64,000 nt of DNA from Lytechinus pictus (taxonomy: Eukaryota; Echinodermata; Echinoidea; Temnopleuroida; Toxopneustidae), in assembly GCF_037042905.1 (NCBI RefSeq), contig NC_087254.1:15671103-15735102 (forward strand). The letters run 5' to 3'. The position numbers and the translations under genes are program-made. Shown one piece after another: positions 1 through 11,947 of the stretch. The notes beneath the pieces were generated by a model. That model worked only from the letters and a program-made list of their open reading frames with translations. It was not told the origin of the DNA and searched no databases. Within the stretch, counting starts at the first letter, position 1, and every line of letters begins with the position of its first letter.

Positions 1-1021
1 GGCGAATCAAAACAGCAATCTCGTCCGATATTTACGATTTTTCGTCATCTCTGATATACGTTGGACGAAACTAATGTTCCGATTCATCGAACCTCGACAA
101 AGACTTCATTGTGAATTGACTTGCATTTTCAATGCATTTGCTGCGTTGTAGGATTCATTCGGGGCCAATGTGCGAAAAACTCTCCCTACTTCCCATCACA
201 TTTAGCGGCACTTTCAAAGGCACTCAGTAAGAATCAGGATCACGATTTAAAAGAAAAATGATAATGACAAACACGTTTTACTTTCTGCACATCAGTGATT
301 GCGATAGTTTTTCATGTACTGCTTCCATTACTATAAGAGAGAGGATTGTGCTTAAACTAAATCATTTTTTAATGTGAAAAGCCTGTTTAGAATTATTTTT
401 TTAGATGAATCATTCCATCTCATGAAAGATGTAATCGTCTAGTTATGAAACAAGAATGAGAAAAACAAGTTGATTACATATACCGTTATATATGATCCAT
501 TGATAATTAACTAAAAGATAAAACTTAGCAAAAGTTAATCATGCCTCCTACATGTCCTCGAGCAAAATGCAATAATTGTCTGGCGCCGGGAAAGGGGGGG
601 GGGGGGGTACCCGCTGCATATGACCTACAGGGAAGTACCACTCTAATGGTCGCTTTAAAAGAAAATTCTAAAACAGACGGGCATCGATTTGAGCTGGAAA
701 ATCTTTAATCACGCCCTGCCTTTTCGATCGCGTACTTTAACATGAATAACTTTTTTGTTCAGAATAATAATAATAATATATGGGATTTGTAATGCGCAAC
801 TCCGATTCTACGTGAGTGGTTTTTCGCACCAAATTTAAACATTCAGAAAGGAGAGAACCATTAAAGTTAACATTTTGCATGTTTTATTAAGGGGAGGGCT
901 ATTAAAGGGGCATCTTTACATCCTATTTTCTGAGAAGTGAAAAGTAAAAAAAGGGTATATATTGGCTTTTAGGCTTCTGCTGTACACCTGTAAGGAACAA
1001 ATTTATGTGCCCCCGGACTTT
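1..1021. other. Intergenic or intronic stretch, no gene recognised
   Basis: No coding exon can be supported here. The first ~130 bases loosely resemble a dispersed repeat also seen near 33,480-33,570 (opposite strand) and 54,125-54,250 (shared core around 'cgacaaagac' followed by 'ttcattgtga'). A run of 14 G lies at 594-607. It could be the intron upstream of the GPCR exon. Confidence 0.5.
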
Positions 1022-1311
1022 GGGGCGTCTTGGTTTAGTGGTTACAACTATCGTCTCTCAAGTAGAGGGACACGAGTTCGAGTCCCATCAATGGCGTGTT
1101 CTCCTCCCACATTGTGCTGCACTCAACCCAGGCGAGGTGAGTGGGTACCCAGCAGAAATAATTCCTTGAAATACACTGAGCGCTTGAAGGCAGCTCGAGC
1201 TAAAGCTAAGGGGGAAATGCATTTAGGAATAGTTTATTTCTAGATAAATGGCGCAATTTAGATGCCTATTATTATCATTATTATTATCATTATTATTATT
1301 ATTGTTGTTGT
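1022..1311 (+). mobile_element. tRNA-derived SINE with ATT-rich tail
   Basis: A tRNA-like head shows a pol III A box (tggtttagtgg, 1031-1041) and B box (gagttcgagtccc, 1074-1086). A non-tRNA body follows ('cagctcgagctaaagc' near 1191-1206), and the copy ends in an (ATT)n microsatellite from about 1266. The acceptor ends do not pair as in a real tRNA, so this is a SINE and not a tRNA gene. The tail runs to within about 35 bases of the GPCR exon acceptor. Confidence 0.75.
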
Positions 1312-1345
1312 TGCTATAATAATCATTTTATATTCTACATCCCAG

Positions 1346-1699
1346 GTCGCTGAAGAAGATGGATTATCACTCAGACATGCGAACGATATGAAGCTCGTTA
1401 GATCGGTTCTCATCATCATCGTCGTCTTCGTCTCAATGTGTGCACCGTATGCTCTAACCGTGATCATTGATCGCCACACAGTGGCTCACAGAAACATGTA
1501 CATATTCTCCGCTCTGCTGGCCCACACTAACAGTAGTATCAACTGCGTGATCTATGCTGCCACCAATCGCAATTTCCGGCAGGGTTATCTGTATTTCTTT
1601 AGGTTGATTTCTTGTCGAGATATTGACTTTCCATCCGTGGTAACCTCAAAGAAATTAACGTCTTCAAAGAAACCCATCCAGCTAGATGAAATGATATAG
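1346..1699 (+). CDS. Last coding exon of a rhodopsin-family GPCR (TM6-TM7 and tail)
   Basis: An in-frame exon of 117 codons follows the acceptor 'cccag' ending at 1345 and stops at TAG 1697-1699. It begins with a charged stretch typical of the end of intracellular loop 3 (AEEDGLSLRHANDMK). TM6 follows with CAPY in place of the usual CWxPY. TM7 ends in NCVIY, the counterpart of NPxxY, followed by a helix-8-like segment (NRNFRQGY), a Cys that could be palmitoylated, and a short tail. 'NSSINCVIY' with 'NFRQ' recalls melatonin-receptor-like and Moody/Tre1-like class A receptors, but the subfamily is not certain. Upstream exons are outside the window or unrecognised in the first kilobase. The open frame continues upstream only through the SINE microsatellite, which is not coding. 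AATAAA motifs near 2350 and 2434 could end the transcript. Confidence 0.8.
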   Translation, partial: VAEEDGLSLRHANDMKLVRSVLIIIVVFVSMCAPYALTVIIDRHTVAHRNMYIFSALLAHTNSSINCVIYAATNRNFRQGYLYFFRLISCRDIDFPSVVTSKKLTSSKKPIQLDEMI

Positions 1700-1772
1700 A
1701 AATAATCTTTTCCCCCGATGATGTTCTAGAAAGAATATGGGCAGAGCCTCACACAATCGACAACGCCTTTAA

Positions 1773-2284
1773 AGGGGAAGTTCACCCTGAAAAAAAGTTT
1801 ATTGTAAAAATAGCAAACAAAAAAATAATTTTAGAAAAGTTTTGAGGAAAGTTCATCAAAGATTAAAAAAATATTTTTATTTTTTATTTTCGAGGTCATA
1901 GGCGATCAGCTTTCGCTTATATCGCATAGTAAAAATTTCATTTCATTTACTTCTTGAAACCGTCAAATTTTATTAAAAAAACACATGGACATGGTTTTAT
2001 TGTAACTTAATATGTAAATCATTTCACATCCGCCTTTCGAAAGTAAAAAAGAATAAGAAGAAATAGTCATCACGAACCATAAAAAACTTGAAATGTATAT
2101 TATATGTATTTTATGTTAAATAATAGGGCAGCTGATAATGTGACGTCACAAATCAAAATGTTTAAACTCTAATAACTTTCTTAATCTATGATGGATTTTC
2201 CTGAAACCTTCACCAATCTTTTTTCCTCTTTTTTTCTTTTATACAATTTTTACAACAAACTTATCATCAGGGTGAACTTGCCCT
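1773..2284. mobile_element. TTAA-type MITE, ~512 bp
   Basis: The left end 'aggggaagttcaccctga' is matched in reverse at the right end ('tcagggtgaacttgccct'). The similarity extends to roughly 45 bases, including 'aagtttattgtaaaa'. The left flank is TTAA (1769-1772); the right flank is TTGA (2285-2288), a likely one-base decay. It lies in the presumed 3' UTR or downstream DNA of the GPCR exon. TTAA duplications are typical of piggyBac-like transposons. Confidence 0.7.
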
Positions 2285-2705
2285 TTGAGAAAAAATAGAA
2301 AAAAATTTGGAAAATGAAATTACTCTAATCAAAATAATTTCAAACGTTGAATAAAATGTGACTTATCATTTTTCATTCCAGAATTATAAATACTTTATGT
2401 TGTAGCACGTATTTTTTCTAATGTTTTGGTCAAATAAATCACTTTTGGTATCGTTTAGACGTGGGTTCCTAGGTCGGACTAATTTTTTATTTTATTATCA
2501 ATGGATCAAAATTCCAAAGACATTTATCTTATCACAACCAAGACGTAGGCTATTTTTGTCGGAGGAAAGGTCGGAGTGGTAATCCTTCGACCAAGATTAC
2601 TCCGACTAAGAACCCACGTCTGAACGAGGCTATGATTACCGTTACGAGACGTTTTCCGTGGCAATCATTTTCCGTTCATACTTTCGCAGCGGTCAATACC
2701 GTGTG

Positions 2706-2905
2706 CAGTGGCGACACCAGGATTTTTTTTTTTTTTTTTTTGGGGGGGGGGGCAAACTCATAACAAAAATTGTACTTAAAGAAATATTAAAAACATCATA
2801 TAATCACAAATTCAATGAGAAAAATAACAAAAAACATAACAAACAAACAAGCAAACACCTAACTAAACCTTAACCGAATGAGAATGGGGGGGGGGGGGGA
2901 GAACC
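2706..2905. repeat. hAT-like repeat end with poly(T)-poly(G) junction
   Basis: It begins 'cagtggcgacacc', like the CAGTGGCG ends of the hAT-type MITE at 26,304. A long T run then passes directly into a run of about 12 G (2722-2752). A second G run lies near 2886-2899. The right end was not resolved. Confidence 0.45.
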
Positions 2906-2987
2906 AAAAATAAATCTAAGACTTAGACAATAAAAATGTTTTGTATTTCCTTTAAAAACAGATACCGAAGGGCTTGATTGAATGTCA

Positions 2988-5900
2988 GAAGGGATTCAGT
3001 TCCAAATAACTGGTCCTTGATAAAATATACTGTTTTTGAAGATGGAAGTACAGCACTGTGGAATATGGATATTTTGGGCATTTCTTGTTGAATAAGTATG
3101 TACAGATGTGTTTAATAGAAAATAATTCTTAAGGGAATTAGGCAAGAGATCCTTTTTATAGAAAAACATGAAAAGTGCAATATTCATTCTGTTCAAATCC
3201 ATCATATTCAAAATTTTCAAAGATGTAAACAATGGTCCAGAATGGGAGAGATAAAAAGAGTGAGTTATAATTCTCATGGCTTTTTTCTGCAAAAGAAATA
3301 CTCTGTTAATATGTGTTTGGAAGGCATTACCCCAGGCTATATTGCAATAATTCAAATATGGTAAAATCAAGGTATTATACAATTAAAGAAGAATATTCTT
3401 CGGCAATGTGTGGAGTTTATACATAAAAACCAACGATTTTGGCAACTTTATTGCAGATGACACCAGCATGTTCATTCCAAGTTAACTTATTATCAACATT
3501 AACACCTAGAAAGGTAGTAAATGTTGCTTCATTAACTGGCATCTCATTTAAACAAACCTCAAATTTGAATTGTGATCTATTTTTATTTGTAAAAACCAAA
3601 TAATTTGATTTCTTAACATTTAAGGTTAATTTATTAACAGTAAGCCAGTTTGATACATATTTCAGTTCCTTATTGAAAATATTTTGCAAAGTTTGTACAT
3701 TTTTATGGCACATGAACAAGCTGGTGTCATCTGCATATAAAATATAGTCCACAATTTTGGAGACATTACTTAAATCGTTAATGTAAATTATAAACAGAAG
3801 TGGGCCGAGGATCGACCCTTGAGGCACTCCACATCTTATACCTTGTATCGAGGAATAAAAATAATCAATCGAAACAAACTGTTTACGATTTTGAAAATAA
3901 TTGTCAAATAAACTGAGTGCAACCCCCCTTTATTCCATAATAACTTAATTTACGTAATAATAAATCATGATCAAGTGAGTCAAAAGCTTTGCTTAAATCA
4001 ATGAAAAGACCGATCATTGTTTCCTGTTTATCTAATGCACTTGTGACTTTATATACAAATTCTGCTAAGGCCGAAGATGTGGAGTGCCCCTTTCTAAAAC
4101 CAAACTGATTATTGTAAGAATATTGCACTGAGAAATGAAACTATGTAAACGAGAATAAATACATCTTTCTAATATTTTTGAAAAAATGGATAGAACGGAA
4201 ATTGGACGATAATTTGAAATAATGTCAGGAGAACCAGATTTAAAAACAGGGACCACTCTTGCTTAAGCTGATCTGGGAAAATCCCAGTAACAAAAGAAGA
4301 ATTGAATATATCACATAATAATTTAGCAATTACATGTATTGACCTCTTTACAACCTTGACATCAATACCATCAAAACCAGCACTGACATTATTTTTAAAA
4401 CCAGTTACAAAATCCAATATTTCTTTAGGAGTTATTGGGGCCAAAAATAATTATTTGTCGTTTTTAGTAATATACTTTCATAAATCAGATTGAGTATTTA
4501 TATTAGATGTAAATTCAGAATGTAACTTCGGACCAATGTTAACAAAGTATTTGTTTATTGTATTACATATCACTTTATTATCTGTTAAAGGAGAATGAAA
4601 CCCTTGAAACCAGCTGAATCCATATCAAAGAGAAAAATCAAAGAAACATATTGTTGAAAGTTTGAGGAAGATTGAATGAATAATGAGAAAGTTATGAGCA
4701 TTTGAATATTGAGATCACTAATGCCATGTAGATCCTCCTATTGGCAATGCGACCAAGATCTGTGATGTCACACACGTACAACTCCCTCATTACTGTAGTA
4801 CTTATTTCACTTATATTCTCACTTTTATGGAGTCTATCACAAGGTGAGGTGTTCTCTTTATGAGAGGACAAGTACAGAGGTTTCACAACGTTATATCATT
4901 GATGAATCGTTTGTCATATGATTAGAATGAGCAAAAAGAGATGTTTTGGGGTATATTTTCAGTGTCCAAAAGGGAGAGTTGTTCATCTGTGACATCATAG
5001 ATCTTGGTCGCATTGCCAATGGGAGGATCTCCATAGCATTAGTGATCTCGACATTCAAATGCTCATAACTCTTCTATTGCTAGTCCTATTTAACTCAAAC
5101 TTTTGTTGATCTTATTCTTTGATTTTTCTGCTTTCACAAAAGCTAACTTGCTCCAAGAGTTTCATTTTCCTTTAAGACCTGATCCTGGTATGTAATTTTA
5201 TCAAGACCAGTTTTCTTTTGAGAACGACCAAGTGTTTTATTAATCACTTTCCATGTTTGTTTCATATCACCAGAGGCATTTTGGAACTGTACTCGATAAT
5301 ATTATTTTTTTGTTTTTTTAATTAAATTTGTGAGTTTATTTCTTGATTTCTTATAAACACATTTCCTATATTCAGATGGATTCTTAATAAATTTCTTATA
5401 CATCTTACATTTTCTTTTAGTTAACTTTTGTATTTCTTTTGTCATCCATAGCTTATAGCTCCTATTCTTATTGGTTATGGAAAAAGAGGAATATGGAAAG
5501 CATACATTGTATGCATGTAAAAAATTGTCTAAAAACTTATCATAAGACTTATTAGGATCTTCATGATCAACATTCCAAACAATTTTATTTAATTCAAGAA
5601 TAAATTTAGCAATGTTTTGATCTGAGATGTTGCGCCGCTTCCCAGACATATTATTAGATTTATTACAATTAAGAATGTTGTTACTTAAACAAAAAACAGG
5701 AAAATGATCACTTATGTCTGAAAACAATGCACCTGACAAAAAAAAAAACACTTTCGTCATTGGTGAAGATGTTAACCAACAGAGTCGCAGAGTGATCAGT
5801 GACTCTGGTTGGATAACGAATCAAAGTGTTCAGAGAATAAGATATCAAAGTGTCTAAAAAAATATTAACCTCATAATTCCTATTCACTTTTAACAAGTCG

Positions 5901-6600
5901 ATATTATAATCCCCTAGTAAATACAGTTTGTTACAAGATATATTTATTTTATCCAGTATTGCACATAATGAATTAACAAATAAACCAATGGGCTGACCAG
6001 GTGGTCTGTAAATAGATGCGACATATAGAGAATCATTACAAAGTTTCAATTCCAAGAATATACCTTCTACGTGGCATTCATTGATATCAAACTCTGTTAC
6101 ATGGGTATATTCAACATTATTACGAATGTAAAAACCAACTCCTCCACCTCTTTTATTCTTACGTTCTAAACCAACAAATTTATAGTCATCGATATTAAAT
6201 ATTGCACTTGATGTGGATTCGGAAATCCAAGTCTCTGTTAGGCCTATAATTGTAGGTTTGATATCTAAACAGCTTAAAAATGAAATCAAATTCTCATGGT
6301 TCTTAGAAAGACTTCGACAGTTTATATGTATACATGAAAAGTGTTTATCATTTATACAGTTATTATTTGACACACAATCCATCAATTTGGTATTAAATTT
6401 AGAAAGAGAAAAAACATTATTAGATAAGTTAAAAGTAGCATCTTCGGTATCAACATCAGGTGATAAAAAACTATTTAATCTTGTAATATCATTCAGATAT
6501 TGGCTCTCAAGATTATACATACAAAAATTACACTTATACATGTATATTATTCAAAAGAAAAAAATACAAAAAAGTGATATTAGTTTTTTTGAATGCTTAA
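2988..6600 (-). pseudogene. Decayed CR1/L2-like non-LTR retrotransposon ORF (endonuclease + reverse transcriptase)
   Basis: On the minus strand, 6541-5708 encodes an AP-type endonuclease (HINCRSL, LTETW, GGGVGFYI, LGDYNIDLL). Its C-terminal SDHFPVF motif sits in another frame, so a frameshift occurs in the A-run near 5740. The linker is at 5760-5302. Reverse transcriptase blocks follow in shifting frames: SNYRPISVLS (about 4210), QFGFRKGHST (about 4105), DLSKAFDSLDH (about 3975), [13 protein letters not shown] (about 3810), the catalytic YADD (about 3745), FLGVNVD (about 3520) and the C-terminal domain to about 2996. At least four frameshifts plus a MITE insertion at 4589-5172 make it inactive. 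It is related to the younger plus-strand copy at 50,719. Both resemble CR1/L2-group elements. Confidence 0.9.
4589..5172. mobile_element. Foldback MITE with ~190-bp inverted arms in TTAA target
   Basis: Perfect TTAA flanks lie at 4585-4588 and 5173-5176. The left arm begins 'aggagaatgaaac' and the right arm ends in the complement of 'aggaaaatgaaac'. The arms remain alignable for about 190 bases; 'ttatgagcatttgaat' and 'ggcaatgcgaccaagatct' are shared. The element interrupts the LINE between its linker and its RT domain, so it inserted after the LINE. It has no coding capacity. Confidence 0.85.
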
Positions 6601-6668
6601 GACTAGTTTGACAGAATAAAAAAAAGCTTAATAAAGTCTTGCCAGGTGCAATTAAATGGTTACAGCCC

Positions 6669-6776
6669 AATAGACCGCGGGTCCGATAGACCGCGGGTCC
6701 TATAGCCGCGGGTCCGATAGACCGCGGGTCCGATAGACCACGGGTCCGATAGTCCGCGGGTCCGATAGTCCGCGGT
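6669..6776 (+). repeat. 16-bp tandem repeat, ~7 copies
   Basis: The unit is 'gatagaccgcgggtcc', with variants in which 'agac' becomes 'agtc', 'accacg' appears, or one base is lost in copy three. It is the outer domain of the left inverted repeat of the TU-like element. The right arm keeps only about one copy (12,091-12,110). Confidence 0.9.
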
Positions 6777-6856
6777 GTGTGTAAAATTATGATAAGGATA
6801 TAGTGAGATCCAATGTCATCAAGAGGTCAAAAGGTCAATGATAAGAGTCCATGGGG

Positions 6857-7458
6857 TTCTATAACGATGACCCAAAGGACAATCGGCCCCTGACAACTAC
6901 TTCAAGGAAAATATTATCCCCATATTTTTATCGTCGGGGACTGTTACCCCCCCCCCCGGAAATTTACCCTCTAGACGCCAATTACCCCTAGTACGGAGCC
7001 TTTCAAATGCCATTGACTTGACGACATGGCGAGATACGTTATCCTGCCAAGTCCACATATTATAAAAAGTTATACGTCAACATGGTGAGATATGTTATCT
7101 TGCCAAGTCGACTTGTAACAAGTTATATGTCAACATGGCGATATATCGGGATTCTCGCCGGGACTTGTACACTTCATATCTCGCCATGTCGACATATCGA
7201 CTTGCCAAGATAGAATATATCGCCATGTCGAAATAATAAGCTTATTAATTATACATGGCAAGATAAAGTATCACGCCATGTCGTCACGTCGATGGCATTT
7301 TAAAGGCTCCGTACTAAGGGTAATTATCTGGGGTAATTGTCTGGAGGGTAAATTTCCGGGGGTAACAGTCCCCGGCGGTAAAAATATAGGAATCATATTT
7401 TCCTTAAAGTAGTTGTCAGGGGATAATTGCCCTAATTGGGTTATTGTTATAGAACCCA
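6857..7458. mobile_element. Nested ~600-bp foldback repeat
   Basis: The left end 'ggttctataacgatgaccc' is answered by 'gggttattgttatagaacc' on the right. The arms share 'cctgacaactactt', 'gggactgttaccccc', 'ggaaatttaccctc', 'agtacggagcctt' and 'gacgacatggcg'. The centre (about 7020-7270) is a run of related 'catggcgagata' and 'gccatgtcg' words. No ORF. Confidence 0.75.
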
Positions 7459-7689
7459 GGCGCGGATCAGGATTTCGTGAGAAGGGGGGGGGGGCCAAAT
7501 TTGACCTGATTCTTGGCGCCCATGTGTACTTTTCGAAAAATGGCGCCCACTCCCTCCCAGCCAGGCTAACTTAAGTGCCTTAAATGGATTTTGAATTATC
7601 TTATAATCACATAAAAAAAGGCAATTAAAGACCATTCTTTTAATGTGTTCTTGAAAAAAAAAATCCGTGAATAAATAATGAAATATCAA

Positions 7690-10600
7690 TGGGAGCGCGA
7701 AGCGCGAGCGATTTTCGGGGTTTCAATTTGGTTTAACTTCTCTCCAGAGTAGGCCCTACTAGAATATTGTGTGAACGGGAGCTGTTGTTTCTTTACTAGT
7801 TGTTTTTGAATAGCCTTCAATAATATTAATGATAACTTCTTGGGAATAATGCAATCTCGAAGCAATCGACTCATTCTCCTCATTAGTGGCGTATTTATTC
7901 AGCATGGATGCACGGGGGGTGGGGGGGGGGTTCTTGTTGAACTTTTGTAGAGGGCACCAAGATAAAAAAATAAATAAATGAAATTGAGGGGGGGGGAGAA
8001 GATAAAGAATATCTGAGATTTTATTTTTAAAAACACACTGAAGTATTTCCCAAGGCCTAAATAAATAATGAGAACGCGAAGCGCAATCTGATTTTTTTTT
8101 AATGTATTTTATCCTGAAAGCCTAATTCTGGGGGCGGAACAGCTTCCGAAAATAAGGAGGGGGGGGGGCAAATTTTTTCACCCATATTTTCCCCGATCGG
8201 CCGCTCAGTGTTGATATTTTTTTTGTTTGGTTTCTTTGAAGGGGTTGTTCCAGTGGCGTAATAAGCCAACAATTTTTTTTTTGGGGGGGGCTCGATATGG
8301 CGTATCGCATAAAATTAATAAGAAGTTTCCAGTGAGCGAAGCGAGCAAGCAAATATGCTGACATTTTTATTTCAAAAATACAAGGTTGTGATATATTTTG
8401 ACATAATATTTGGAAAATAATATCATATTTCATCCTAATCCCTTTCCTTTTCTCTCTCTTTTTTTTCTTGGTTGTGATTCTTTTTTCTTTTATTTATTTA
8501 TTCATTTATTTATTAATTTTTTTTTTTTTTTTGGGGGGGGGGGCAAAACGCCCATATCCTAACAGTCATTTCCTAGCTTTACTTTATAAACAACATAAAT
8601 GTGTAACAATCTCATAAGCCCTATGCAAGCTAAAAAAAATGAAATTTCATGTATTTTGTCCTGAAAATTGAAAATTCTGGGCAATGTTTGTGAACCTGAA
8701 CAGAACGCGTTATGTAACTAGATAATTACCATGAGCGCGAAGCGCGATCAGAAGTGTTAAATATGCATTCTGGCCTAGTCGAAAAGGGACCTGTTAAGGA
8801 CGTTTTGCAGTTAGCCATTAAGAAGATACATATTTTAACGATTAAATAATGTGAGCGCGAAGCGCGAGCTGAACATTTTTTATATTCCAACCTAAAAAGA
8901 TGAGATTTCACACCCCCCAACGGGACACTCGAGTCATGTTTTGTCAATCATGAAAAAGGATGGGTAATTTTTGTTATCTTCATACTGCGAGCGCAAAGCG
9001 CGAGCAGATATTCTGATCTGAAACTGAATAATTTTAGTACGTTTTGAATAAGATCAAGCTGCGTATCTCAAAAAACATGCGTGCGCGTGTTTTAGAGTTA
9101 GACAGAATCTGCATTCTGAATACATTTCATTTTTCATCATGAAAATCAATAATGCGAGCGCAGAGCGCGAGTTGAAAATAATATTTGAAATTCCGATATG
9201 AAATGAGTCAATTTAAGCACTATTTACAGCACTGTGTGTACAGGGAAATTGTGACGATGATGTGGATAGCACTAAATAAATGATGCGAGCGCGAAGCGTG
9301 TGCTGATATTTTATTATTATTTTAACCTAGGATCGAGACATTTTAGGCCTAAGGATTTTTTTGTCATCATATGAGAATGATGACTATTTTCATTTTCTTT
9401 TCCTAAAACGTGTCGATATTTATTTATGAAAAAGGGACAATTTAGTTATTATGAATTCATAAAAAAATTATTTCATATGTATTAATCTTATAAGCCTAAT
9501 GAGTGTGTGAAATTGGTTGACAGTGTATGATGCCTGAAAACTGGAAATTTTAAGTATTTTTGTAATCATGAATAGGATTCATTGGTTGATATATTTTTAG
9601 CAAATAACGCGAGCGCAAATCGCGATCCGAAATTTTTAAATGGGGGGAATTTAAGTAGTTTGTTATAGAATTAACATATAGATGTACATAACTCACCAAA
9701 ATGCGAGAGCACAGCGTTAGCATAGGCCTTCATTTTTTTTAGAATCGAGACACCTGAAAAAGAATATTTAGATAATCTTATATGAAATACAAAAAGACAA
9801 TAGGTAGGCCTACTTAGCAAATAATGCGAGCGCACAAAATGTTGCAAATGTTGATTCACACCATAAAACGGACATTTTCCAGAGCACTTAAAAAAATAAA
9901 TTGGTAAAAAAAAAAAAATGAAAAATCAATGTCCGAGCTGAATTATGCTTTGTATATTGACTTCAAAACTTGATATTTTGAACTATATATCAGCCTATAT
10001 TGACCGAGATATGTATTTCATTGAACAGGCAATGCGAGCGTGATGCGCGAGCGAAATTTTAATATAGAGACATTAAATATTTTTTAAAAAAATATTTTCC
10101 AAGCTTTCTCCTGACCTTATTTTATTCACTCGTCTTCCTCCTTTTATGTTTCGTCTTCTTTTTTTCTCCTATCTTTCCCCTTCTTTTTTTCTTTCTTTCC
10201 CTGTTTTTCCCAATTTATTTGCTCCGTCAATAGGGGGAGGGGCCCTCGGGCCCCCTGGATCCGCCTATGTTAGTAGTTGTTAAGATGAACACGATGCATA
10301 TCTATGAAGAAATGAATGCGAGCGCGAAGCGCTAGCTGAAAACTTTTATAATGATGAAATGAAAAATACATTTTCAGTTGTCAGGTTAGAATATCAAATA
10401 TTTTCAGCTTGTGCTTCTCGTTCGCATACAAAAAACTGTGAGGTCGGGATGCGTATATAACTAAACAATTTATTGATGCCAGCGCGAAGCGCGAGCTCAA
10501 TTTTTTTATATACTGACTTAAGAAGGACTAAGGTATAATTCCTATTCTAATTGCTTGTCCTTTTTCTCTTCTTTTTCTGTTTCTTACCCTTTTTTTGCGC

Positions 10601-10930
10601 CACCAAGGGGGGGGGGGGCAAAATCTTTGCCCCTTGGATCGGCCTATGTATGTTGACTTGAAAAACACTAACACTTACATGTGGGATTGATGCAGAGGAT
10701 GCATACCTCATTGATGAAATATTGCAAGCGTAGCGCGAGCTGAATTTGATAATAACCCTTTTTTGTGACTCTGAACAGGATATCTATCTCGCTAAACAGA
10801 CTTAAAACTCGAAAACATTGTTTTTGTCTATTATCGTAAAAACGGGATATTTTAATTCAGCCGCATTAATTTCAGCTTTTTGGGCAGGAGATATATTTTA
10901 CTATAAACAGGCAATACGAGCAATGTTGCG
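7690..10930. repeat. Dispersed array of GC-rich mirror motif, about 15 degenerate copies
   Basis: Variants of GCGAGCGCGAAGCGCGAGC recur near 7690, 8070, 8335, 8735, 8853, 8989, 9155, 9284, 9610, 9702, 9824, 10034, 10318, 10480 and 10727, separated by 90-400 bases of AT-rich DNA. The better-spaced relatives at 42,218-43,563 suggest a decayed ~110-bp tandem unit. The frames through it give repetitive Ala/Arg/Ser peptides that should not be read as proteins. G runs occur near 7485-7494, 7917-7930, 7989-7997, 8159-8168 and 8532-8542. Confidence 0.85.
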
Positions 10931-11280
10931 CCCCGGTCGAAAATGAATTTGCATGAAGCCCCCTCAGTTCAAGGTCAATTTGGCGCCCTCGGTTGAATAT
11001 AAACTTGGCGCCCCCATGTGAAATATAACTTTGCCCTCCCCCCCCCCCCCCCCCCCTCTGAAACATGTATTTGTCGCATTATGGTCAAAATTCAAATTAG
11101 CGCTCCCCTAGTTCGAACATCAATTTGGTGCCCCGCTAGATCGAACATCAATTCGGCGCTCCCATAGTTCGAACATCAATTTGGCGCCCCCCTCCAGTTC
11201 GAACATCAGTTCGGCGCCCCATAGATCGAACGTCATTTTGGCGCCGCCTATAGTTTGAACATCAAATCGACGTCCGGGTC
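10931..11280. repeat. Short ~40-50-bp tandem units ('gttcgaacatcaattyggcgc')
   Basis: At least six degenerate copies of a unit around 'gttcgaacatcaa' plus 'ggcgccccc' occur between about 10,930 and 11,275, with a C run at 11,037-11,056. No coding potential. Confidence 0.7.
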
Positions 11281-11286
11281 AACATC

Positions 11287-11947
11287 TCCCTCTTTTGTTT
11301 CCCATCTCCTATTCTTTCTTTTCTTTTTCTTTCTCTTATCCTCATTTCCCTTCCTTTCTCTTTCTTTCTCTCTTTCTTTCCCCCTCTTCCTCTCCCCTTT
11401 TCTTCCTCTCTTCTTTTCCTCCCTCCTCTCTCTCTCTTTTTCTTCTCTTTATTTTCCCCTTTTCTTCTCTTTTTTCTTGTCTTCCTTTCCCCCTTTTCTT
11501 CTCTTTTTTCCCCATCTTTTATTTCCCCCTTTTCTTCTCTTTTTTTCCGTCTTTTCTTTCTCTCTTTTCCTCTCACTTTTTTCTTCTCTTCCTCCCCCTT
11601 ACTCTCTCCTTTTCTTCTCTTCTTTACCCGACTTCCTCTCTCTCTTTCTTATCTTTCTTCTCATCTTACTCTCTATTTAAATATTCTTCTCTTCCTTCCT
11701 CTTTTTTTCTTCTTCTTTTTCCTCCTTTTCCTTTCTCCTTTCTTTTCTTCTCTTCCTTTTCCCTCCTCTCTTTTTTTTCTCTTCTTTCCCCCTTTTCTTC
11801 TCCCTTTTTCTTTGTCTTTCCTTTCCCCCTTTTTCTTCTCTTTTTTTTCTCCCTCTCCTTCCCCCTCTTACACTCTCTTTTCTATTCTCTCCTTTTCCCA
11901 TCTTCCTCTCTCTCTTTTTATTATCTTCCCCCCTCTTTTTTTTTTTG
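11287..11947. repeat. ~660-bp polypyrimidine (C/T) tract
   Basis: The plus strand is almost purely C and T, built from variants of 'cttttcttctctttt' and 'cccc'. The open frames through it (Phe/Ser/Leu on plus, Arg/Lys/Glu on minus) are compositional artefacts. It sits inside the TU-like element next to its right arm. Confidence 0.9.

Noticed and set aside
1022..1095. Genuine tRNA gene
   Set aside because: A and B boxes are present but the acceptor and T stems do not pair, and a SINE body and tail follow.
8722..8947. Small proteins with ARASRSH-type peptides on the minus strand
   Set aside because: These are translations of the GC-rich repeat motif, repeated in many frames and places.
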